From BOG-1184 sp964651515 (GTDB lineage: Bacteria; Fibrobacterota; Chitinivibrionia; Chitinivibrionales; Chitinispirillaceae), in contig CAZYYB010000055.1 in the NCBI GenBank assembly GCA_964651515.1, positions 1-21,598 on the forward strand: a stretch of 21,598 nucleotides of DNA, read 5' to 3'. The notes beneath the pieces are model-generated. The model saw nothing but the letters and a program-made list of their open reading frames with translations, did no database searches and was not told the origin of the DNA. The translations under genes were made by a program, and so were the position numbers. Positions 1 through 6,724 of the stretch are shown piece by piece; within the stretch, counting starts at the first letter, position 1, and each line of letters opens with the position of its first letter.

Positions 1-692
1 ATGAACTCGTCGGTCTCGCCCGCGGCATAGGCGGAGGCGACCGCCTCGCGCCAGCCCCCGACCGCAACCCCCTCGCCCTGCACCACCGCGCGATAGGCGA
101 GCCCGGTCCGGTCCCACCGGTTGTCGCGGTCCATGGCAAAGTAGCGCCCGATCACGGTCCCGATGCGGCCGACGCCGGTTTCCGTCATCCCCTTTTCGAG
201 GAGCTCCAGGTGTTCGACGGCCGATTTCGGCGGCGTGTCGCGGCCGTCGGTGATCGCATGGATCACCACCCGGTCGAATTTCTGCGCCTTGCACAGTTCG
301 AGCAGCGCGACGCAGTGACGGGTCACCGCATGCACGCCCTCCTCCTGGATGAGCCCCATAAGGTGCAGGGTGCTCCCGTTCGCCCTGGCGTGGTTTATCG
401 CCTTGAGGAAAGCGGCATTGGTGAAGAAATCGCCGTCGGACACCGATTTATCGATGCGGGTCAGGCTCTGGTAGACGATCCGGCCGGCGCCGATATTCAG
501 GTGCCCGACTTCGCTGTTCCCCTGGTAGCCGGCGGGAAGCCCGGCGGCCAGGCCCGAGGTCTTGATGATCGTGGTCGGATACTCCTTCTCATACACATCG
601 GTGAACGGCGTCTTTGCCATGAAGATGGCATTCGACGGCTCGTCCTTCCCCTTACCCCACCCATCCCGTATTACGAGGCATATCGGCTTCAT
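1..692 (-). CDS. gpmI: 2,3-bisphosphoglycerate-independent phosphoglycerate mutase, N-terminal part (runs off window)
   Basis: This enzyme interconverts 3- and 2-phosphoglycerate in cytoplasmic glycolysis and gluconeogenesis, using two Mn ions and a phosphoserine intermediate. Reading from 692 downward, the protein starts MKPICLVIRDGWG, where Asp10 is a metal ligand. The phosphorylated serine lies in GNSEVGHLNIGAGR (Ser60). The downstream elements HLMGLIQEEGVHAVTRH (about 110-126) and TDGRDTPP (about 148-155) are also typical of the family. About 230 of the usual 510 or so residues are visible, and the reading frame is open to the window edge, so the 3' end lies outside. The start at 692 is backed by an AAGGAG ribosome site (701-706) eight bases upstream. 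The gene is divergent from the protease at 1012. The usual start 'ILDGWG' is 'IRDGWG' here, a mild change. The family assignment is secure. Confidence 0.95.
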   Translation of the reverse strand, partial: MKPICLVIRDGWGKGKDEPSNAIFMAKTPFTDVYEKEYPTTIIKTSGLAAGLPAGYQGNSEVGHLNIGAGRIVYQSLTRIDKSVSDGDFFTNAAFLKAINHARANGSTLHLMGLIQEEGVHAVTRHCVALLELCKAQKFDRVVIHAITDGRDTPPKSAVEHLELLEKGMTETGVGRIGTVIGRYFAMDRDNRWDRTGLAYRAVVQGEGVAVGGWREAVASAYAAGETDEF

Positions 693-764
693 GAACAGAA
701 CTCCTTATCCGGATCGGTTGTCGCAGCTGTGGAAGATTTTTAAATATACCTGAATGCGGGCGGT

Positions 765-811
765 CGTTATCGGCCTATCCGGATACGGCATTGCGGTGCG
801 GCTTTTTTCTT
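765..811. repeat. 47-bp dispersed intergenic repeat, copy 1
   Basis: The first 32 bases match positions 3666-3697 exactly, and the following 15 bases match with two differences, ending in a T-rich tract (GCTTTTTTCTT). The core holds the perfect palindrome TATCCGGATA. This copy lies between the divergent gpmI and protease genes, and the second copy lies downstream of the protease. A partial echo (TATCCGGATCGG) sits beside the gpmI ribosome site near 707. It may be a REP-like element, a regulator site or a terminator relic, and the sequence does not decide between these. Confidence 0.85.
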
Positions 812-1011
812 GACACAAGAGTGTTCGTAAACGCAGAACAGAAAATGCATCCGGGGTATTGCTTTTTCTCCCGGAAAGCGGTAGTTTGATGTGGGTACCC
901 GGCAGATTGTTGAGGTCAAATAAGCCAGAATATCATACGTGTCAAAGCGTATTTATTTCGACATTTCATGAGGATAGCCACTCTTCCTATTGAATTTTTC
1001 TTAAAGGTAAG

Positions 1012-3267
1012 ATGCATATGCATAGTTCATTCTTTTGTCCCTTCCCGCACCATCGAAACATCCTTCTCCCTGCCGCTGCCATCCTTTTTTGCTTTTTCGG
1101 GATTGCCTCGGCAAAAATGAGGATGACGGCACCGACGCGGCCCTCTCCCCAGGAGTTTCGCCACGGTGTCACGAGGGCGGCTATCATAGCCTTCGAAAAC
1201 CGGCTTCGCCCGTACCTTCAGGCAAGATTCAAAGGCAATGCTCTTGTCAACGCCCTCCCGGCTGCCAGACACCCGCAGGAGGGGGATTTTCTGGCCATTG
1301 CCAGAGTCTGGTCTAATCTGGATCCGACCTTTTTAGCCCTCTACCAGGCTGCGGTAATACCCAATCCGCAGGGATATGACTCCTGTATCTCTCCCGGCGG
1401 CCATTACGTGATATATTATACCACCAACCCCGATTCGGCCGACGCAGTAGATCCTACCGACACCATGGGGTTCGGCCCGGATAGCAGCAACTGGAGGATA
1501 AAAACGTCCGGTCCGAACGGCATTCCCGATTATATCGATCAGGTCGCCTGGTCGTGCGACAGCGCCTGGTCCATGGAGGTAAACCGCTTCGGGTTTATTG
1601 CGCCTCTATCGATGACCCGTGACAGCGCCATTTCACGCCGCTATCATTTTTTCGTCACGGAAACAGGAGACGGATATTATGGCGAAACGATTGCTGACAT
1701 GCCGGCTCCCGGCTCGCCTATGGGTTTCCTCGCTCACTGCGAAATCCGCGGCAACTGGACTGGCCCGGGCTGGATTTTAAATGACTCTACGCTTAACTAT
1801 AACCTCCATCCGGAAAATGCAGCCCACGTCACGTGCGTCCATGAAAATTTTCACGGAATCCAATTTGCAATGCTCTGGAACAATGTAACGCCATACAACT
1901 TCGACAATTACCCGCGTGCCCTGATGGAAGGAACCGCGGTGATGATGGAACATCTCGGCTTCAATGACATCAAGGACTACCTTCAGTATACCACGTCTTT
2001 TTTCGACAGCCTGCTCCTTTCCGGACCGGGACCGGAGATGTCCTTTTTCGACGGCGATAATAACCTTTATCAAAATTCTCTTCTGACCATATTCCTCTAT
2101 GAGAAAGCTCCCCTGTCTCCCCGGATCGATTTCCCGAAAACCCTGTTTTTCAATAACTTCGATAGGGAAATGCCCTTCGATACGAATCTCCGTATAACAT
2201 CCGGCGATTCGACTTTCAGTACCACCTGGGTCGGCCTTTTGAATCGTTTCCATACCGGAACCTACTTCACCGGTCCGAGGACCGATACGTCGAGATTCGA
2301 CCTGGATGCACCGTACATGCTTGAGTGGACAGTAGTACCAGACTCTTCCGCCCGATCATACTCCATAACAAAACCGGTAACTCATTATGCAATGCAACGG
2401 TTCGACTACAGGTCCGATACCGGCAGTTTCGATACTCTGACCATCACCCTTGCCTGCATCGAATCTTCGGCAACGGTACCGCCTCCCCTATGGGCCGCAT
2501 CGTGCATCGTTCTCGGCCCCGGACTGCCCGACTCGGTGTTCCCGCTGCCCATAGATAGCAATGGCCATTCCTCCGTAAGAATCACCGGATGGCATTCCCA
2601 CAATGAAATTATTGTTATCCCGACAAACGGCGATCCCGTCTCCATCGGGTATGCGACCGTTTCCTTTAATGCAAGCACCCTACTCGCCCCTCCCGCGCCT
2701 TCTCTCGCGGAGCCGGCGAACGGTGCAAGCGGATTTGGAACCACGGTAACGCTGAGTTGGAATACCTCGATCGGCGCGACATCATATGCGATGCAAATTT
2801 CAACCACCTCCAGTTTGGCAAGTTTTGCAGATAATAAATCCGGCATCACCACGCTCGCATCGACCGTGACTATGCTTGCGCAAAACCGCACCTACTACTG
2901 GAGGGTAAATGCAACCGATGTCGGCGGAACCAGCGCCTGGTCGAGCGTCTGGGCTTTCAGCACTTTCGCTCCCCTGGCGATATTCCCCAATCCCGGCCAT
3001 CTGAGCGGTGGCAACAATTTCATTCGTTTCGAAGGAACGGGCATTCAATCGGTGCGCATCTACTCCCTCGATGGCAACCTGGTAACGAATTCCGGCAACA
3101 GTCGGGAGGGGACCTTTGTCAAACAGGCCAACTGGCTGCAATGGCAATTGAAAAATAGTCAGGGAAAAGGCATTGTGCCGGGTAACTACCGTGCAGTCGT
3201 GGAACAGAGGGACTCCGTTGCCGGAATAAATTCAACAAGCGTGCATAAGCTACTTGTTTTCCCGTAA
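1012..3267 (+). CDS. Secreted zinc metalloprotease with fibronectin III and C-terminal sorting domain (MXAN_6640-like)
   Basis: This is a predicted exported protease of 751 residues. Residues 1-34 form a signal peptide: a basic/histidine start, a hydrophobic stretch LLPAAAILFCFFGIASA, and likely cleavage at ASA|K. The zinc site is HENFH (277-281, an HExxH motif). A second Glu lies in ALMEGTAVMME (E306), about 25 residues on, as expected for the third ligand of gluzincin-type proteases. A fibronectin type III-like module spans about 557-650 (PAPSLAEPANG through YYWRVNA). The last 95 residues begin FPNPG and resemble FlgD-like/T9SS-type sorting domains. Two ATGs compete: 1012, four bases after AAAGG, and 1018, ten bases after it. 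The gene is flanked by the two copies of the 47-bp repeat. Protease class and export are well supported. The substrate is unknown, and the use of a type IX system is inference. Confidence 0.8.
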   Translation: MHMHSSFFCPFPHHRNILLPAAAILFCFFGIASAKMRMTAPTRPSPQEFRHGVTRAAIIAFENRLRPYLQARFKGNALVNALPAARHPQEGDFLAIARVWSNLDPTFLALYQAAVIPNPQGYDSCISPGGHYVIYYTTNPDSADAVDPTDTMGFGPDSSNWRIKTSGPNGIPDYIDQVAWSCDSAWSMEVNRFGFIAPLSMTRDSAISRRYHFFVTETGDGYYGETIADMPAPGSPMGFLAHCEIRGNWTGPGWILNDSTLNYNLHPENAAHVTCVHENFHGIQFAMLWNNVTPYNFDNYPRALMEGTAVMMEHLGFNDIKDYLQYTTSFFDSLLLSGPGPEMSFFDGDNNLYQNSLLTIFLYEKAPLSPRIDFPKTLFFNNFDREMPFDTNLRITSGDSTFSTTWVGLLNRFHTGTYFTGPRTDTSRFDLDAPYMLEWTVVPDSSARSYSITKPVTHYAMQRFDYRSDTGSFDTLTITLACIESSATVPPPLWAASCIVLGPGLPDSVFPLPIDSNGHSSVRITGWHSHNEIIVIPTNGDPVSIGYATVSFNASTLLAPPAPSLAEPANGASGFGTTVTLSWNTSIGATSYAMQISTTSSLASFADNKSGITTLASTVTMLAQNRTYYWRVNATDVGGTSAWSSVWAFSTFAPLAIFPNPGHLSGGNNFIRFEGTGIQSVRIYSLDGNLVTNSGNSREGTFVKQANWLQWQLKNSQGKGIVPGNYRAVVEQRDSVAGINSTSVHKLLVFP

Positions 3268-3343
3268 TCCCAAAGTGCCAACTCGATGATTATGACAGCG
3301 TTTAATTTAAGCTCCTTACCCTTTTGAGCGAGGGGGAGGAATT

Positions 3344-3460
3344 ATGCAATTCCGTCAATGTACTATAGCGCCAGGTACCATTTACATAAAGTCTGTTTGT
3401 GGTGCCGAACCGTTAGACTTGGATATCTCCGGCATTTCCACCCGAGGGGGATGGCGTTAG
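3344..3460 (+). CDS. Possible 38-aa small protein (doubtful)
   Basis: A 38-codon ORF begins seven bases after an excellent ribosome site (GAGGGGGAGGA) and lies downstream of the protease stop. The product (MQFRQCTIAPGTIYIKSVCG...) has two cysteines and no recognisable domain or membrane segment. The strong ribosome site is the only real support. The region 3268-3665 holds nothing else that looks coding, apart from the hairpin at 3471-3502. Confidence 0.2.
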   Translation: MQFRQCTIAPGTIYIKSVCGAEPLDLDISGISTRGGWR

Positions 3461-3470
3461 TCGTTCCCCG

Positions 3471-3502
3471 CGATCTCAAATTCGGGTTTGAATTTGCGAT
3501 CG
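3471..3502. other. Intergenic inverted repeat / hairpin
   Basis: The arms CGATC-T-CAAATTC and GAATTTG-C-GATCG pair over 5+7 bp with one internal mismatch and a six-base loop (GGGTTT). No T-run follows on either strand, so it is not a classical intrinsic terminator. It could be an operator or an RNA stem between the convergent protease and fibre genes. Confidence 0.55.
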
Positions 3503-3665
3503 TGCCGAATTAACATCTGAATTGACAGCTGGCGCTGTAGTTCCAATCCCTCTCCACTACTACCTCACGGCCTCAAGGCAATATTTCTATATTCATTCAA
3601 TTGCAGGAGGTGATTAGTCCGGTCAAAGATAATTGCATGGGTGTTGTTATAGGATCGGATTCGAC

Positions 3666-3712
3666 CGTTATCGGCCTATCCGGATACGGCATTGCGGCGC
3701 AGCTTTTTTCTT
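3666..3712. repeat. 47-bp dispersed intergenic repeat, copy 2
   Basis: This is the second copy of the element at 765-811, with 45 of 47 bases identical and in the same orientation. It carries the palindrome TATCCGGATA and ends in a T-rich tract. It lies just beyond the terminator hairpin of the fibre-like gene. Confidence 0.85.
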
Positions 3713-3725
3713 AAATTATAAAGAA

Positions 3726-3754
3726 GAAGCCGCAAATTATTTTTTTGCGGCTTC
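3726..3754 (-). terminator. Intrinsic terminator of the fibre-like gene
   Basis: A perfect 11-bp stem (GAAGCCGCAAA paired with TTTGCGGCTTC) has a seven-base loop. It starts 11 bases after the stop codon of the minus-strand gene and is followed, on the minus strand, by the T-rich sequence TTCTTTATAATTT. Confidence 0.75.
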
Positions 3755-3764
3755 CTTTCCGGCT

Positions 3765-4775
3765 TCAGCTCAAAGTCACTCTCTTCGTTGTTCCACTGGC
3801 AACGCATACATTCAAGGTGCATGCGCCACTCTGGGATTTTATCCAAACATCCCCTACAGACGGACTGGCAGGGTCGGCTGTAAGAATTGGAAAATTCAGC
3901 GGGGCATTCGAGTTATTATTTGCTCTTATTTGCCCAACCACATCCAATGCATGCGCCGGCGAATCGGTCATTATCCCGATTCTTTTGTTTGTAGTATCGA
4001 CATTCAGAATGTCCGTCAACCCATTGGCAGTTTGTATCCTGAGAGCATTTGTTGCGTCGGTAACCGGGCGCAAAACCGGGGTGATCAGGGCGCTATTGGT
4101 TCTGATATTGCCAACCACGTCCAGCATTTGCCCCGGCGTCGTGGTCCCGATCCCGACATTCCCATTGGTGCCGCCTGCCATTCCCGTTCCCGGCATCAAT
4201 ATTATATCACCTCCATTGAAAGGTTCCTCCACCATGCCGCCGGCACTTTCAGCATTAATGAGGGTATTTCTTCCATTACCATCACCATTATTCACGGCTA
4301 CTTCAAAGTAATTTGAAGTGCTGCCTTTATTAAAGGCAATGGCCCCGGTCTCGTCACAATAGAATCTCGGTAAGACTTCTCCGACATCGGCAATAAACTG
4401 ATAAGTGGATACTACAAAATTTTCCTGAGAGCAGGTGATGTTGCCGACAACATCACCAAAGTTAATAATCCCGCTGTTTAATTGACTCGCATTAATACTA
4501 CCATTCACATCCAAGGTCGCTTGAGGGTTTGGTGTCCCGATCCCGACCGCCCCGTTAAATACCGATTCGCCGTTTACCGCAATTCCCCCTGCGCTTCCCC
4601 CGAATTTTGCATCATACAAGTATCCGGGATTTGGATCGGAATAAGCATTGGCAGCGAAGTGCGATTCCCCGCCCTGTACATCCAGTATTCCCCCTGGAGT
4701 AGTGGTTCCAATGCCGACCATTCCATTGACCCCGTCGGTTCCATACGATTCACTTCCAAGATGCAACGTTGCCAT
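3765..4775 (-). CDS. Fibre/adhesin-like protein with VGIGT-P-LDV-G repeats
   Basis: The protein has 336 residues. It carries four copies of a motif of the form (V/I)GI(G/M)T..P...LDV.G.(I): VGIGTTTPGGILDVQG, VGIGTPNPQATLDVNG, VGIGTTTPGQMLDVVG and IGIMTDSPAHALDVVG. Such motifs are known from phage tail-fibre and surface fibre proteins, including those ending in S74 chaperone domains, but no S74-like catalytic domain is visible here. The C-terminus is short and holds CTLNVCVASGTTKRV. No signal peptide is evident: the start MATLHLGSESYG is hydrophilic. The ATG at 4775 is preceded by AAAGGAG. No phage structural genes are adjacent, so it may be an orphan cell-surface fibre. The fibre fold is inferred from the repeats only. 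Confidence 0.65.
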   Translation of the reverse strand: MATLHLGSESYGTDGVNGMVGIGTTTPGGILDVQGGESHFAANAYSDPNPGYLYDAKFGGSAGGIAVNGESVFNGAVGIGTPNPQATLDVNGSINASQLNSGIINFGDVVGNITCSQENFVVSTYQFIADVGEVLPRFYCDETGAIAFNKGSTSNYFEVAVNNGDGNGRNTLINAESAGGMVEEPFNGGDIILMPGTGMAGGTNGNVGIGTTTPGQMLDVVGNIRTNSALITPVLRPVTDATNALRIQTANGLTDILNVDTTNKRIGIMTDSPAHALDVVGQIRANNNSNAPLNFPILTADPASPSVGDVWIKSQSGACTLNVCVASGTTKRVTLS

Positions 4776-5327
4776 ACCTTACTCCTTTTTGATGATGGTT
4801 TAAACCGCCGTTTACCTACCCTGTCACACCCGCACCCGCGGATGGGCGGGAACTCTGTACCGCTCTCCTTCATATCGCCGATTCGCTTTTCGATCGGCCC
4901 GAACCGGGAGTACCCGAGCGACTCGACCACTCCCCCACCGGCATGAACCCCATTCCGGCGTACGCACTTCCGGCAGATCCTCCTTTCCGGCAATCTCCCG
5001 CGGGGTCGGGAAGTTAAAGAAGCCGTCGAAGGGCTTCCAGACGAGTCACGAGGCGACGAAATTCGATGTTCAAGTCGCGCCTTAATCCCTTAAATGGTTT
5101 TGCGAGACAATCAAATCATAATATACAACTATTTTATATCTATTGCAAGGAAAATTCTATATTAATTATTAATTAGTTTTTTATACACAATTTTTACGTG
5201 CTACGTTGCAAGGAACCTCAATTGCGCGGATTTGAAGCGATAGGGAGGTCAAAAGACCGATCCAAAAAAGACAGCATACCTGCCCGAGCGGTAACCAGAT
5301 TTTAAAATCACTCCCCGCCCTTAAAAG
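4776..5327. other. Intergenic region without a supported gene; AT-rich centre
   Basis: No complete gene is supported here. On the minus strand around 4965-5040 there is a plausible coding relic (WKPFDGFFNFPTPREIAGKE, followed by DLPEVRTPEWG). It soon meets stops or frame changes, so it may be a decayed gene. Positions 5100-5200 are very AT-rich and hold two copies of TTGCAAGGAA (5143-5152 and 5206-5215). The perfect palindrome GATTTTAAAATC lies at 5298-5309, just upstream of the fluoride operon promoter, and could be an operator. Confidence 0.5.
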
Positions 5328-5356
5328 TTGAAGAAAAGTATATTTTACGGTACAAT
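5328..5356 (+). promoter_or_regulatory. Sigma70-type promoter of the fluoride operon
   Basis: A -35 box TTGAAG (5328-5333) and a -10 box TACAAT (5351-5356) are separated by exactly 17 bases. The expected transcription start is near 5362, immediately before the riboswitch aptamer, as it should be. Confidence 0.75.
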
Positions 5357-5365
5357 AATCGGTAC

Positions 5366-5418
5366 GTTGGCGATGGGGTTCGCCATTAACCGCCCGATGA
5401 GGGCTGATGACTCCTGCT
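5366..5418 (+). promoter_or_regulatory. Fluoride riboswitch (crcB motif)
   Basis: The aptamer binds F- with Mg ions and turns on downstream genes. It matches the published crcB-motif pattern. A first hairpin GGCGATGGGGTTCGCC lies at 5369-5384. A linker ATTAACC follows, then a second hairpin with GCCC/GGGC arms, and the conserved tail CTGATGACTCCTGC at 5404-5417. It sits directly after the promoter at 5328-5356 and upstream of crcB in the same transcript unit. The switch may act on translation: CTCCT (5411-5415), in the conserved tail, is complementary to the ribosome site AGGAG (5443-5447) of the first gene. No terminator-like stem with a T-run lies between aptamer and start codon. The aptamer identity is a strong call, and the switching mechanism is inference. 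Confidence 0.92.
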
Positions 5419-5454
5419 TGATCATTCCACGAGTGCATCGAGAGGAGCGCCATA

Positions 5455-6234
5455 ATGCCCGTATTTCCAAATATTTCGACCTGTTGCCGGAATCTTTACG
5501 GTGGCGCAACTTCTCATCGGGGCCTTTTTCAGCGTCGCGCTGCTCAGTCCGGACACGAACTGGATAAAGTTTCTGTCCGGTACCGGGGCGATTCTCCTGA
5601 CTTGTTTGCCGGTGCGGAACTCGAAGCCAAATACCTGCTGCTTTTTCTTTTCGGCATGGGAGCGCTCGCCGCATGGGCCGGCAGCGAAGCCGTGTTGCCG
5701 GCGTATATGATCGGGATGGTGCTTGCGGGCACCGTCGGAAAAGATCACGCGCTTATCCGTCGCCTGCGTACGCTCACCTTCGGCCTGCTCACCCCGTTTT
5801 ATTTTATCCGAGCCGGCTCATTCGTTTCCATCCCGGCGCTCATCGGCGCGCCGCTGGTCGTTCTTCCGCTCTTAGGCGGTAAAATGGCGACAAAGTTTGT
5901 TTCCGTTTATCCCGCAACCAAGGTATGCGGGAACAATCATAAAGACAGCATGTATACTACCTTATTGATGTCGACCGGACTTACCTTCGGAAGCATTTCG
6001 GCATTGTTCGGCCTGACGCACAACGTGATCGATAAAAATCAATACTCATTTCTTATCGCGGCTATCGTGCTGAGCGCCGTGGTGCCGACGCTTATTGCAA
6101 ATGCATTTTATCTTCCAAGGCATCTTCTGCGGCATGAGAAGCCGGAGACCGGCCCCGGAGTCCTGCACGGGCAGGAAGGCGGGCTCGTCACGACACCGAT
6201 ACCACCCTCGACCATGGAGGCGGCGTATGATTAA
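5455..6234 (+). pseudogene. Decayed CPA2-family cation:proton antiporter (internally deleted, frameshifted)
   Basis: The intact family moves Na+ or K+ against H+ across the inner membrane through about 12 helices. The C-terminal part is well preserved: WAGSEAVLPAYMIGMVLAG, TFGLLTPFYFIRAG, MYTTLLMSTGLTFG and SAVVPTLIANAFYLP. The N-terminal part is split over three frames. RISKYFDL is in one frame (about 5457-5480), VAGIFTVAQLLIGAFF through GTGAILLT in another (about 5486-5602), and FAGAELEAKYLLL onward in the third. Each step looks like a one-base loss. The frame opened by ATG 5455 (after AGGAG) is restored at the end, so a 259-codon ORF exists, but its first 50 or so residues are scrambled. 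From memory of the family, roughly 120 residues holding the ion-binding helices are missing between GAEL and ELEAK. It is almost surely non-functional as a transporter. Confidence 0.8.
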
Positions 6235-6340
6235 GAAAATCCTCATTGCCTATGACGGCTCAGATCCGTCGCAGAAGGCGTTCGACCTCGGGTTGAGCAT
6301 CGCACAACACTACCGGGCCGGAGTGGAGAGGGTAGAATGA
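6227..6340 (+). pseudogene. Truncated universal stress protein (UspA family), N-terminal 31 or so residues
   Basis: The 37-codon ORF reads MIKKILIAYDGSDPSQKAFD, then LGLSIAQHY. This is the canonical first beta strand, DGS loop and first helix of UspA proteins, which are normally about 140 residues. After RAG the sequence switches to GVERVE and stops, so the ATP-binding C-terminal part is missing. The start overlaps the end of the antiporter relic, and the stop overlaps the crcB start (ATGA at 6337-6340). The stub therefore still couples translation into crcB. Antiporter and UspA genes are known companions of fluoride riboswitches. Here the pair seems to have lost their interiors by deletion while the crcB ribosome site (GGAGAGGG) was kept. 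Confidence 0.75.
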
Positions 6341-6711
6341 TTGTCAAGTATACCCTTGTCCTCGTCGGCGGCGGCATCGGCGCCGCGGTCCGGTACGGTA
6401 CCTCGCTCCTGGCGAACCGGCTCTTCGGCACCGGTTTTCCGGCCGGGACGCTTATAGTCAATCTTTCGGGATGCTTCCTGATCGGCCTCTCCTTCGCCCT
6501 TGCCGAGCAGAAGCTGATCAGTCCCAACGTGCGGCTTTTCTTTGCAACGGGATTCCTGGGCGGCCTGACCACCTTTTCAACCTATGCGCTCGAAAGCGTC
6601 AATGCGGCGCGGGACGGCCTGCATGCCGTGGCATTGACCAATATTGTTGTCAGCAATGCGGCGGGCCTTGTCCTGGTCGTCGCGGGGATAGGGGCGGGTC
6701 GTTTGCTATGA
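6337..6711 (+). CDS. crcB: CrcB/Fluc fluoride channel (exporter)
   Basis: This is a small inner-membrane protein of 124 residues, the normal Fluc length. It works as a dual-topology dimer that lets fluoride leave the cell. Four hydrophobic helices are visible. Hallmark motifs are GGGIGAAVRYGTS (about 11-23), FPAGTLIVNLSGCFLIG (about 34-50, with the conserved pore-lining Asn) and TGFLGGLTTFSTYALE (about 71-86, with the TTFSTF-like segment that holds the central Na+ site and pore residues). The start ATG 6337 overlaps the stop of the UspA stub and follows GGAGAGGG. It is the intact effector gene of the riboswitch-led operon, with the DUF190-CBS gene 13 bases downstream. Confidence 0.95.
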   Translation: MIVKYTLVLVGGGIGAAVRYGTSLLANRLFGTGFPAGTLIVNLSGCFLIGLSFALAEQKLISPNVRLFFATGFLGGLTTFSTYALESVNAARDGLHAVALTNIVVSNAAGLVLVVAGIGAGRLL

Positions 6712-6724
6712 GAAAGGGGCCATC

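Noticed and set aside
3605..3614. AGGAGGTGAT, a perfect ribosome-site sequence
   Set aside because: No start codon lies at a suitable distance; the next ATG (3637) is over 20 bases away and its frame is a shadow of the fibre gene region.
3633..4316. 227-aa plus-strand ORF
   Set aside because: It is antisense to the fibre-like gene and has no recognisable motif.
4574..4993. 139-aa minus-strand ORF upstream of the fibre gene
   Set aside because: It overlaps the start of the fibre gene on the same strand in another frame, with no domain. Only a short stretch further upstream looks coding, so a gene call is not supported.
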